DNA of 64,000 nucleotides, from the NCBI GenBank assembly GCA_903953565.1, contig CAJBKE010000033.1:115210-179209 (forward strand), written 5' to 3'. The translations under genes were made by a program, and so were the position numbers. Within the stretch, counting starts at the first letter, position 1. Every line of letters begins with the position of its first letter. This DNA comes from an uncultured Verrucomicrobiota bacterium (GTDB taxonomy: Bacteria; Verrucomicrobiota; Verrucomicrobiia; Chthoniobacterales; JACTMZ01). Of the stretch, positions 1 through 7,947 are shown piece after piece. The notes beneath the pieces are model-generated. The model had not been told where the DNA came from. It saw nothing but the letters and a program-made list of their open reading frames with translations, and did not search any database.

Positions 1-8
1 GGAAGCAG

Positions 9-971
9 GTGGTATTCTACTACCATCCGCATGTCGACACGGAGGATGCGATCTATCGTGCCGACCAAAAAGAGTATCCGCAGTTTTATGGAGACGATCG
101 GGTAACCGAATCTCCTTGGCGACGTCGCACGGCGGATGCGTGGAAGTATGCTGATCTGGTCATCTGCGCCAGTTCCTTCACCAAGCGAAGTCTTGTTGCT
201 GCGGGAATGGAAGAGCGGCGCATCGCCGTCGTGCCTTACGGCACGGCTCAGCCGAAGGCCGAGGTAATTAAGGCAACTAGTAGCGCGTCACTAGTAACGG
301 GTGGAGAGGAAAGGCCAGAGGCCAGAGGCGCTGGGCAAGAGGCAATAGGCGGGGGGCGTGAGGCTGGAGGCAATAGGCACGAGGCAATAGGCATGGGGCA
401 TGGGGCACGCGGCATACGGCGAACGGCAAACGGCCAACGGCAAGGGTCGTTGAAGCTGCTTTTTGTAGGGCGGAATCCTTTGCGCAAAGGGTTGCACCAT
501 CTCTTGATCGCCTGGAATGCGGCTGCAAGAAGTGCGGGAGATCTGTTGACGATCGTATGCGCTGCAAAACCTGCGGAGTTGCTGCGATTGGCTGAGGGCC
601 GGCAAGATGTCCGGTGGCTGGATTCGGTTCCAGCGCAAGGATTGGCCAAGCTTTACTCCGATTCGGACGCTCTTGTTGTTCCGAGTTTATGCGAGGGGTT
701 TGGGCACGTTTATCTCGAAGCGATGGGGTATGGCTGTGCGGTGGTCGGAACAAAGAGCAGCGCGCTTCCTGATATCGGCGACAAGCAGCAGGGTGTGTTC
801 ACTCTCGATTCAGGTGACATCGACGGCCTCACGGCTTTGATCTCGAGTGCTGCATCCGACCCCGGTGTTTTCCGAAGCTGCAGCGAAGCGGCACAGAGTC
901 GCGCGGCAGAATTCACGTGGCCTCGCTTCAGGCATGGAATCGTCGCTGCACTTCAACCAACTGTCGCCTGA
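9..971 (+). CDS. Glycosyltransferase family 1 / GT4-like (start may lie upstream of window); contains in-frame heptamer-repeat insertion
   Basis: C-terminal GT-B motifs LLFVGRNPLRKGLHHLL, DALVVPSLCEGFGHVYLEAMGYG; insertion EERPEARGAGQEAIGGG...NGQRQGS just before the C-domain. Confidence 0.85.
   Translation: MVFYYHPHVDTEDAIYRADQKEYPQFYGDDRVTESPWRRRTADAWKYADLVICASSFTKRSLVAAGMEERRIAVVPYGTAQPKAEVIKATSSASLVTGGEERPEARGAGQEAIGGGREAGGNRHEAIGMGHGARGIRRTANGQRQGSLKLLFVGRNPLRKGLHHLLIAWNAAARSAGDLLTIVCAAKPAELLRLAEGRQDVRWLDSVPAQGLAKLYSDSDALVVPSLCEGFGHVYLEAMGYGCAVVGTKSSALPDIGDKQQGVFTLDSGDIDGLTALISSAASDPGVFRSCSEAAQSRAAEFTWPRFRHGIVAALQPTVA
312..444. repeat. Array of 19 phased degenerate heptamers (NGGCNNN) inside a glycosyltransferase gene
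   Basis: AGGCCAG AGGCCAG AGGCGCT GGGCAAG AGGCAAT AGGCGGG GGGCGTG AGGCTGG AGGCAAT AGGCACG AGGCAAT AGGCATG GGGCATG GGGCACG CGGCATA CGGCGAA CGGCAAA CGGCCAA CGGCAAG; 133 nt = 19x7. Confidence 0.95.
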
Positions 972-982
972 GGCCGCCGACT

Positions 983-2452
983 ATGCGTCTCGCCATCATC
1001 GTTTCGCATCCGATCCAATACTACAGTCCGTGGTTCAGGCACATTGCGGAACACATGAGGCAAGTGGTAGAGGGCACGAGGCGAGAGGCGCGAGGCCAGA
1101 GGCCAGAAGACGTGGATCCGGACTCGCTACACGCAGCCGAACTTGCGAGACGGGTCGCCAAGCGACCAACTGATACCAACAACTTGCAACAGAACGCCCT
1201 GCGCGTTTTTTATCTTTGGGATTTCGGGGTGACTGAAAAAACAGACAAGGGGTTTGGCAAGGTGGTCAAGTGGGATGTGGATTTACTGGAGGGCTATGAT
1301 CACGAGTTGGTGCCGAACGTGTCCGCGCGGCCCGGAACGGATTGGTTTGGCGGGTTGGATAATCCGGGGTTGTCGCAGCGCGTGAAGGTCTTCGCGCCGG
1401 ATGCGGTGCTCCAATTCGGGTACAACTACAAGTCGTTGGTCAACTTCGATCTGCGCTGGAATACGAAGCGGGCGCCGTTGCTGTTCCGGGGGGATAGTCA
1501 TCTGCTCGCGGAGGACGGCGAGCGAGGCAAGGGGCAGGAGGCGATGGGCACTAGGCTCAAGCGGTGGATGAGAGAAATTGGACTGCGGCTGCATTTTCGC
1601 CGGTTTGCCTGTTTCTTGGCAGTTGGGAAGGCGAATGCGGATTACTTCCGCGCGCACGGCGTTCCGGAGAGCAAGATCGTGCGGTGTCCGCATGTGGTGG
1701 ATAACGCGTTTTTTATCGCAGAAAAAAACGCGGGCACGAGGCACGAGGCAACAGGCGATAAGGAGGAGGGGCGGGGGTTGCGGGAGGAGTTGGGGATTCC
1801 GGAGGATGAGTTGGTTTTTCTTTTTGCGGGGAAGTTGGAGGAGAAGAAGCAGCCGGGGCAGTTGCTCGAAGCGTTCCTAGCGGCAGATTTGCCTAAGGCG
1901 ACGCTGCTCTTCGTTGGTAGCGGTGAGCTTGAAAGCGCGCTAAAAGAGAAGGCGAAAGGCATTAGCCACGGATGGAAGAAGATAAACACGGATATATTTT
2001 CCGCCGGGGACCCCGCCGGAAAATCGTCATCGCATCAGGAAACTGAAAACTGCCAACTGACGACTGATGACTCCGCGCATCGCGTGGTTTTCCTCGAGTT
2101 TCAAAACCAATCGCGCATGCCGGCGGTTTACGGCACCGGGGATGTGCTCGTGTTGCCGAGCAAGGGGCGTTATGAGACCTGGGGTTTGGCGGTGAATGAA
2201 GCGGCTTGCTGCGGCTTGCCGACGATCGTGAGTTCGCACGTCGGTTGCGGACCGGATTTGATCGAGGATGGAGTAACGGGATGGATCTTTGAGGCGGGTA
2301 ATGTGCTCGCCTTGAAACGGGCCTTGGAAACGGCGGCGGCGAATCGTCATCGGTTGGCCGCGATGGGTGAGGCGCTGAAGCAGCGTGTGACCCGGGAGTA
2401 TTCCTACCAGAGCGCCACTGAGGCGTTGCTCGCGGCGCTGAACAAGCTTTAG
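983..2452 (+). CDS. Glycosyltransferase family 1 (GT4-like) with four in-frame repeat-derived insertions
   Basis: MRLAIIVSHPIQYYSPWF start; LVFLFAGKLEEKKQPGQLLEAF, DVLVLPSKGRYETWGLAVNEAACCGLP. Confidence 0.85.
   Translation: MRLAIIVSHPIQYYSPWFRHIAEHMRQVVEGTRREARGQRPEDVDPDSLHAAELARRVAKRPTDTNNLQQNALRVFYLWDFGVTEKTDKGFGKVVKWDVDLLEGYDHELVPNVSARPGTDWFGGLDNPGLSQRVKVFAPDAVLQFGYNYKSLVNFDLRWNTKRAPLLFRGDSHLLAEDGERGKGQEAMGTRLKRWMREIGLRLHFRRFACFLAVGKANADYFRAHGVPESKIVRCPHVVDNAFFIAEKNAGTRHEATGDKEEGRGLREELGIPEDELVFLFAGKLEEKKQPGQLLEAFLAADLPKATLLFVGSGELESALKEKAKGISHGWKKINTDIFSAGDPAGKSSSHQETENCQLTTDDSAHRVVFLEFQNQSRMPAVYGTGDVLVLPSKGRYETWGLAVNEAACCGLPTIVSSHVGCGPDLIEDGVTGWIFEAGNVLALKRALETAAANRHRLAAMGEALKQRVTREYSYQSATEALLAALNKL
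1058..1106. repeat. Phased heptamer array (7 units, aggcaag...aggccag)
   Basis: aggcaag tggtaga gggcacg aggcgag aggcgcg aggccag aggccag, in frame within the GT gene. Confidence 0.85.
1525..1559. repeat. Phased heptamer array (5 units)
   Basis: aggcaag gggcagg aggcgat gggcact aggctca. Confidence 0.8.
1732..1759. repeat. Phased heptamer array (4 units)
   Basis: gggcacg aggcacg aggcaac aggcgat. Confidence 0.75.
2041..2068. repeat. Phased heptamer array, second consensus (RACTGNN)
   Basis: aactgaa aactgcc aactgac gactgat. Confidence 0.75.
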
Positions 2453-2709
2453 CCACAGCCGGAGCGTAGCGAAGACGGCGTGAGGCGAAGCCGAGGGCAA
2501 ATTGACGCGGGACTGAAAAGGCGTTAGCCACGGATTAGCGCGGATTAAACGCAGGATAAGTCCGGGCGGCTGCGCCGACCGGACTTAGGGGAATACTCAC
2601 ACCAAGATGACCTTTGGTGCTCGCGATTAGTCTGCCGGAAAAGAGAATTCGGATTTAGGGAGAAAAAGTTGGTGCGCGTGTGCGCGCGGCAACTAATCCT
2701 CGTTGTTAA
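2451..2709. repeat. Composite multi-hairpin interspersed element (intergenic copy)
   Basis: agccacagccggagcg...; agccacggattagcgcggattaaacgcaggat; hairpin 1 AAGTCCGG..CCGGACTT (2558-2586); hairpin 2 CACCAA..TTGGTG (2600-2619); hairpin 3 GTTGGTGCGCGTGTGCGCGCGGCAAC (2668-2693); tail taatcctcgttgttaa. Confidence 0.8.
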
Positions 2710-2832
2710 TCTTCTGTTATCGGTGGCTAAAAACTCCTCCCTCGCCTTGCTGCGGGGGCTTCCCGGAGTAGAGTTCTGGTAAAGTCTTTCCGCGCCTGAA
2801 CAATCAAACGTAGTTTTCATCCTTAATCTTTC

Positions 2833-4665
2833 ATGCAACTCCTCACTCTTGAGCGAAGCCAGAGCGCGAAGCTTTTCTGGCTGATCGTCGCGCTCTTGGG
2901 AGTGGTGATGATCTGGACGGCGAAACAGACCGATCCGGGAATCGTAGCCACCGCAATGGCTTTGGGACTGGTTGCCGCCTTCCCCTTTCACCTTTGGCTG
3001 TCCGGGGCTTCGCATGGTCTGCCCATCTGGCCGGTCTTTGCCTTGATCAATGGTGCAACGGCCGCATTGCCCATGATTCAAGATCCCGTGACGCTCGAGT
3101 CTTACCAACCGTCGGAGATCATCATCGGTGGACTGACCATGATGTTTTTCATCGGTCTCGGCACTTTGACTTGGCTCGCAATCACCGCACGTAGGTCTCA
3201 AGCGCCGAGGGACATCCTCATGATTTCACGCCAACACGCGGACCGATATCTCTTCGCCTTCATCGTCGCGGGTCTCTTTTTCCAACTCAATCAGATCGGC
3301 TATTGGATCGCTTTGCCCGGAAATTCCATGCAGGTGGTGCGCGGGGTGACAATGTCACTCAATACGATGGGTATCTTTGTTCTCGCTTTCTACGCGGGGC
3401 GAAAAATGCTGACCAAGCCCCAAGAGGTGGCGTTGGTCGCCTTGGCGGCGGCGACCGCGCTCGTTATGGCCTCGGGCTTAATCATGGCCTCGGCGATCGT
3501 TCCGGTTGCCATGCTGCTCCTGGGCTATGCCTTGGGCAGCGGGACGATGCCCTGGAAGGGTTTGGGAGTTGTGTTCCTCGCCGCGGCTTTGCTGCATCCG
3601 GGAAAATATGCCATGCGGGAACTTTATTGGGGCCCAGAGAGCCCGCAATTCACGGTTTGGACGCTGCCTCAATTTTATGCGGAGTGGTTCGGTCAAGGCG
3701 TCGAGGGGGTCGGCGCGCTTGCGGGCGGCACAAGCCAGAAGCGCGAGGACGCCGAGTCGTCGACTATCTTCGAGCGGGCCGGCAACTTGCACATGCTCCT
3801 GTTGGTGCAGCAGAAGTCACCTGATCAGGTGCCATTTCTCAACGGGCTGACCTATGAACCTATTCCGCGGCTGCTCATTCCGCGGTTCTTGGATCGTGAC
3901 AAGGGCATTAGCCACGCCGGAAATGTGCTGCTGACGGTGAACTACGGCGTGCAAACGCTCGAGCAGACTGCGACCACGTCCATCGCATGGGGACTGGTGT
4001 CGGAGGCGTATGCAAACTTCGGCTACATCGGGGTGGTGCTGTTGGCTGTTTTTTTGGGGATTTTCTACGGATCTTTCACCAACTTGAGTGTGGGAGTTCC
4101 CATGACCTCGCTGCGCTTTGTGCTTGGACTACTTATTCTGGGCGCAGCGACCAAAGCGGACACCATGGGTGTTTTCTTGACGCAGCAATTCCAAGGAATT
4201 GTCGGCGTGAGCTTGGCAGCTCTGGTGCTGATGAAGCGGCAGAGCAATCCGTTCGCCACCGAAGGCGGCCGCGAAGGTATGCGGCATACGGCAGAAGGAA
4301 GTGAATCTAAAAGACAGCCGAGTTTGCGAGACGGGTTGCCAAGCAACCAACTGACAAGAGACGAAAAGAGCAAGAGACTGGGGGGAGATGCGCCTTTGCA
4401 CGCGGTGACTCCGGCGGGACAAGTGACGGGTGATGGAGGAATGGTGCGGACTTTGCCGATCAGGACGCCGAAGCGGATTGCTTCGTGGATGCCGAGGAGG
4501 GTGAGGGCAGCGGTGGTTGCGCAGTATGCTGCGCAGGAAATCGGTGGTGAGGAGGGAGAGGTGAAGGGACCAAGAGACCAAGAGTCTAAAAGACCAAAAG
4601 ATGGGAGCGAGAGACCGCGGCAGGTGGCGGTGCCGTATCAGAATTATAGACGCTATCGGGGGTAG
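2833..4665 (+). CDS. Multi-pass membrane protein, probable Wzy-type oligosaccharide repeat-unit polymerase, with repeat-derived C-terminal tail
   Basis: Many hydrophobic segments; position among EPS glycosyltransferases; hydrophilic low-complexity tail after about residue 475. Confidence 0.6.
   Translation: MQLLTLERSQSAKLFWLIVALLGVVMIWTAKQTDPGIVATAMALGLVAAFPFHLWLSGASHGLPIWPVFALINGATAALPMIQDPVTLESYQPSEIIIGGLTMMFFIGLGTLTWLAITARRSQAPRDILMISRQHADRYLFAFIVAGLFFQLNQIGYWIALPGNSMQVVRGVTMSLNTMGIFVLAFYAGRKMLTKPQEVALVALAAATALVMASGLIMASAIVPVAMLLLGYALGSGTMPWKGLGVVFLAAALLHPGKYAMRELYWGPESPQFTVWTLPQFYAEWFGQGVEGVGALAGGTSQKREDAESSTIFERAGNLHMLLLVQQKSPDQVPFLNGLTYEPIPRLLIPRFLDRDKGISHAGNVLLTVNYGVQTLEQTATTSIAWGLVSEAYANFGYIGVVLLAVFLGIFYGSFTNLSVGVPMTSLRFVLGLLILGAATKADTMGVFLTQQFQGIVGVSLAALVLMKRQSNPFATEGGREGMRHTAEGSESKRQPSLRDGLPSNQLTRDEKSKRLGGDAPLHAVTPAGQVTGDGGMVRTLPIRTPKRIASWMPRRVRAAVVAQYAAQEIGGEEGEVKGPRDQESKRPKDGSERPRQVAVPYQNYRRYRG
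4563..4602. repeat. Phased octamer array (NNNNAGAC-like) in the 3' end of the Wzy-like gene
   Basis: gaagggac caagagac caagagtc taaaagac caaaagat. Confidence 0.8.
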
Positions 4666-4720
4666 TGGAGGTGGCCCGCGCATACGGCAAAAGGCGTGAG
4701 GCAGACGGAGAGAAATGCTT

Positions 4721-4894
4721 TGCCACGGATAGACGCGGGTTAGCGCGGATAAGTCCGGCCGCCTGCACCGACCGGACTTGGGGGAATGCTCACACCAAGA
4801 TGACCTTTGGTGCTCGCAATGGACCGCATAACAGAGACTTTTTGAGACTAGGAGTTGGCGCGCGTGTGCGCGCGGCAACTAATCCTCGTTGTTA
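4721..4894. repeat. Multi-hairpin interspersed element (intergenic copy)
   Basis: gccacggatagacgcgggttagcgcggat; hairpin 1 AAGTCCGG..CCGGACTT; hairpin 2 CACCAA..TTGGTG; hairpin 3 GTTGGCGCGCGTGTGCGCGCGGCAAC (4854-4879); taatcctcgttgttaa. Confidence 0.8.
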
Positions 4895-4975
4895 AGAGCG
4901 TTAATTTGACCGCTTCGCTCAACTCTTTGAGTTGTCTGTCTCCCTTCGCTCGGCTGTGGCTAAAAATTGTCTTTG

Positions 4976-6103
4976 ATGAAAGTCCTCCACCATGAGCGGA
5001 AGCGTCTCGCTTCGCATTTTAGCATCGAGCGGCTGTTTGCCGAGATCCGGCGGTATATGCCGGCGGATTGCGAAATGACGTCGTGCCCGGCGCCGGAGGC
5101 GAGTGCGGGTATCTTGCCGCGTTGGCGCAACGTGCGGCATGCGGCGCGGCAGCAGGCGGATGTGCACCATATCGTGGGGGATTCGCATTATCTCGCCTTC
5201 GGCCTGCCACCGAAGAAAACGGTGCTGACCATCCATGATTGCGGGGCTTTGAATCGTTTGTCTGGGCTAAAGCGCGCGCTGCTGAAGTATTTTTGGTTCA
5301 CCGGTCCGATGCGGCGTGCTGCGGTGGTGACGACTATTTCACAGGCGTCGAAGGATGAATTGCGTAAGTGGGTCGGTCCGCTGGCGGACAAGGTCATAGT
5401 CGTTCCGGACTGCGTGTTCGGGGAGTTTGCTTATGACCCGAAGCCGTTCAATGAGGAGTGTCCGGTCGTGCTGCAGGTGGGGACGAAGTGGAATAAGAAT
5501 GTGGAACGAGTGATGGAAGCGGTGGGCGGGACGGGGTGTCGGTTGGAGATTGTCGGGGAGCTTAGCGAGAAACAAAAGGCAGGCCACGGATTAACACGGA
5601 TAAAAGGCAGGATAAGTCCGGGCGGCTGTGCCGACCGGACTGGGCAGGAGTGCTACGTGCTGGGTGACCCCAGCACTCGCAATGCGCCACCAGAGGGAAA
5701 GGCAACTGAACAGTTAGGCCATAGCCTAGTTCACGACCTCGGGAGGTTGACGGATGGGGAACTTGTCGAGGCTTACCGGCGGTGCGACATGGTGGTGTTT
5801 GCTTCGCTTTATGAGGGGTTCGGACTGCCGATCCTCGAGGCGCAGGCCATGGGGCGTCCGGTGATTACTTCGAATTTCGGGGCGATGAGCGAAGCAGCGG
5901 GCGACGGGGCGTTGATCGTCGATCCGTATTCGGTGGAGGCGATCCGGGATGCAATTTTGCGGGTGAAGAATGAGCCGGGGTTAAGGGAGGAGTTGATCGC
6001 GAAGGGACTGCGTAATGCAGCGAAGTTCAGCGCTGACGCTGTGGCGTTGAAATACGCTCGGATCTACAAGAATTTGGCCACAGCCGAGCGGAGTGAACCG
6101 TAG
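4976..6103 (+). CDS. Glycosyltransferase family 1 (GT4-like) with in-frame multi-hairpin element
   Basis: MKVLHHERKRLASHFSIERL; MVVFASLYEGFGLPILEAQAMGRPVITSNFGAMSEAAGDGALIVDP; insertion AGHGLTRIKGRISPGGCADRTGQECYVLGDPSTRNAPP. Confidence 0.85.
   Translation: MKVLHHERKRLASHFSIERLFAEIRRYMPADCEMTSCPAPEASAGILPRWRNVRHAARQQADVHHIVGDSHYLAFGLPPKKTVLTIHDCGALNRLSGLKRALLKYFWFTGPMRRAAVVTTISQASKDELRKWVGPLADKVIVVPDCVFGEFAYDPKPFNEECPVVLQVGTKWNKNVERVMEAVGGTGCRLEIVGELSEKQKAGHGLTRIKGRISPGGCADRTGQECYVLGDPSTRNAPPEGKATEQLGHSLVHDLGRLTDGELVEAYRRCDMVVFASLYEGFGLPILEAQAMGRPVITSNFGAMSEAAGDGALIVDPYSVEAIRDAILRVKNEPGLREELIAKGLRNAAKFSADAVALKYARIYKNLATAERSEP
5583..5690. repeat. Multi-hairpin interspersed element, copy inside a glycosyltransferase reading frame
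   Basis: gccacggattaacacggataaaaggcaggataagtccgggcggctgtgccgaccggactg...gtgctgggtgaccccagcac...ctcgcaatgcg. Confidence 0.9.
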
Positions 6104-6377
6104 GCGAAGCCGGAGATAGGTCGCCGCGGCGACCAAACAGATAAAGGCAATTTAGCCACGGATTAACGCGAATAGACACGGATAAGTCCGTTCGGCGCAG
6201 CGGAACGGACTGGAGTGAATGCTCATGCCGTGGGACCCACGGCAATCGCAGCGGTCTACCAAACCAGAAAGCAGTTTTGGACACTATGAGTTGGTGCGCG
6301 TGTGCGCGCGGCAACTAATCCTCGTCGTTTACCCTCTTCCATTTGCCTAAGGACTGTCTCGAAGACTCGGCTGTGGC
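6077..6377. repeat. 301-bp intergenic composite element bounded by a perfect 12-bp inverted repeat
   Basis: GCCACAGCCGAG (6077-6088) / CTCGGCTGTGGC (6366-6377); internal hairpins at 6119-6134, 6184-6211, 6226-6244, 6290-6315. Confidence 0.85.
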
Positions 6378-6392
6378 TAGAAAATTTCTGGA

Positions 6393-7886
6393 ATGAAAAT
6401 TCTCCACGTAGTGGCGCTCATCCAGGCTTCGACCGGGGGGCCGGCGGTTTCGGTGACCCGGTTGGCTTCGGAGCAGGCGAAGATGGGTCACGAGGTAACG
6501 CTGGCTTGCTTGGATTATCCGCACCTAGGTCCGCAAGTAGCGGCGCCGGGGGTGCGTATGGTTTCGGTGAAAGGAAACGTTCTCGCGGTGCGGGGGCGCG
6601 GATGGTGTCCGGAGTTTCGGCGCCTGCTGCGGGAGGAGGCTACAAAAGCGGATGTCGTGCACAATCATGGTTTGTGGATGTGGCCGAATGCTTATGCGCG
6701 GGAAGCAGCGGTAGCGGCGGGCAAGCCGTTGATCATTTCACCGCGGGGGATGCTCGAGGCTTGGTCGCTGGGTCGGAGCAAGCTGCGCAAGGCGGTGGCT
6801 TGGCGGTTGTTCGAGAGGAAGAATGTGCAGTCGGCGGTGATGTTTCATGCGACGGCCGCGAGCGAAGCTCGCAGTATTGAGGAAATTCTTAGCCACAGCC
6901 GACCGCAGGGAGACGGCGTGAGGCGAAGCCGAGGGCAAATTAACGCGAGCGGAGAAAAGGCAAGCCACGGATTAACGCGGATTAAAGGCAGGATAAGTCC
7001 GGGCGGCTGCGCCGACCGGACTGGAGGGGAATGCTCAAGCCCGGGGACCCCGGGCTCTCGCAATGCGTCCTCAAACGAAGACGGCATAAAACTTAAAACC
7101 ACCACCGGCGTGCCGATTGTTGTGGCTCCGAATGGGGTGGATTTGCCGGATTTGGGGCGTAGGCCGGGGCGGGAAATTCTCGAAAAGAAGTTTCCGCAGC
7201 TCAAAGACAGGCGATGGGTCGTGTTCATGTCACGGTTGCATCCGAAGAAAGGCAGCGACGTTTTGCTGCGCGCTTGGCGCAAGCAGCAAAACGTCGAGCA
7301 TGGAGCAGGCCTTCCGGCTCGTAGCGCCTACAGGTCGGAGAGGAGCATGGAGCAGGGGGCGAGTGAGAGGAAAGAGACTAAAAGACCGATAGACCAAGAG
7401 ACGAAGGACTCGCCTCTCCTCGTCCTCGCTGGTCCGGACCTAATTGGTTATCGGAAGGACATTGAGAGAATGATCAAGGAGCTTGGGCTCGGGCATTCTG
7501 TGGTGATAACGGGGGAAGTGGCGGGAGAGGAGAAAGACTGCTTGTTGGCTAATGCGGATGTTTTTGTGCTGCCGAGTTACTCAGAGAATTTTGGGATTGT
7601 CGTTGCGGAGGCGATGGCTTGGGGGCGTCCGGTAATTGCTTCGACGGGGACGCCTTGGAAAGAGATTGCTGACGTTGGTGCGGGGTGGTGGGTGAAACCG
7701 GAGGAGGATGCGCTCGCGCAGGCGCTGCACGAGGCGCTAGGCAAGGGGCGAGAGCAGTTGGATGCTATGGGTGCCAAGGGACGGGCCTTGGTTGAGCACC
7801 GCTATACTTGGGCTGAGCCGGCAGGCAAACTCGTGAGAGCTTATGAAGAAATTAGTGATCGAAAGACCAAAAGACAAAGAGACTAA
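6393..7886 (+). CDS. Glycosyltransferase family 1 (GT4-like) with two in-frame repeat-derived insertions
   Basis: MKILHVVALIQASTGGPAVSVTRLASEQ; VVFMSRLHPKKGSDVLLRAW; DVFVLPSYSENFGIVVAEAMAWGRPVIAS. Confidence 0.88.
   Translation: MKILHVVALIQASTGGPAVSVTRLASEQAKMGHEVTLACLDYPHLGPQVAAPGVRMVSVKGNVLAVRGRGWCPEFRRLLREEATKADVVHNHGLWMWPNAYAREAAVAAGKPLIISPRGMLEAWSLGRSKLRKAVAWRLFERKNVQSAVMFHATAASEARSIEEILSHSRPQGDGVRRSRGQINASGEKASHGLTRIKGRISPGGCADRTGGECSSPGTPGSRNASSNEDGIKLKTTTGVPIVVAPNGVDLPDLGRRPGREILEKKFPQLKDRRWVVFMSRLHPKKGSDVLLRAWRKQQNVEHGAGLPARSAYRSERSMEQGASERKETKRPIDQETKDSPLLVLAGPDLIGYRKDIERMIKELGLGHSVVITGEVAGEEKDCLLANADVFVLPSYSENFGIVVAEAMAWGRPVIASTGTPWKEIADVGAGWWVKPEEDALAQALHEALGKGREQLDAMGAKGRALVEHRYTWAEPAGKLVRAYEEISDRKTKRQRD
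6893..7066. repeat. Composite multi-hairpin element inserted in frame in a glycosyltransferase
   Basis: agccacagccgaccgcagggagacggcgtgaggcgaagccgagggcaaattaacgcg + gccacggattaacgcggattaaaggcaggat + AAGTCCGG..CCGGACTG + AGCCCGGGGACCCCGGGCT + ctcgcaatg. Confidence 0.9.
7371..7410. repeat. Phased octamer array (5 units NNNNAGAC)
   Basis: aaagagac taaaagac cgatagac caagagac gaaggact; encodes KETKRPIDQETKDS within the GT. Confidence 0.8.
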
Positions 7887-7891
7887 GAGTC
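7860..7891. repeat. Phased octamer array at the 3' end of the GT gene
   Basis: cgaaagac caaaagac aaagagac taagagtc; spans the stop codon at 7884-7886. Confidence 0.75.
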
Positions 7892-7947
7892 CGAAATGCA
7901 AGACTCGGCCAACTGACGACTGACTGCTGCCAACCTACGTTGTTCGT

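Noticed and set aside
312-444. Classical phase-variable slippage tract
   Set aside because: Units are too diverged (few identical neighbours) for efficient slipped-strand mispairing; kept as an open question rather than a claim.
3903-3920. gggcattagccacg resembling the element 5' end inside the Wzy-like gene
   Set aside because: Only ~10 nt match, no hairpins follow, and the protein is not interrupted by a low-complexity segment.
4129-4878. Antisense ORFs over the EPS cluster sharing peptides such as REHQRSSWCEYSPKSG and IRVNPWLN
   Set aside because: The shared peptides are reverse translations of the interspersed DNA elements, not homologous proteins.
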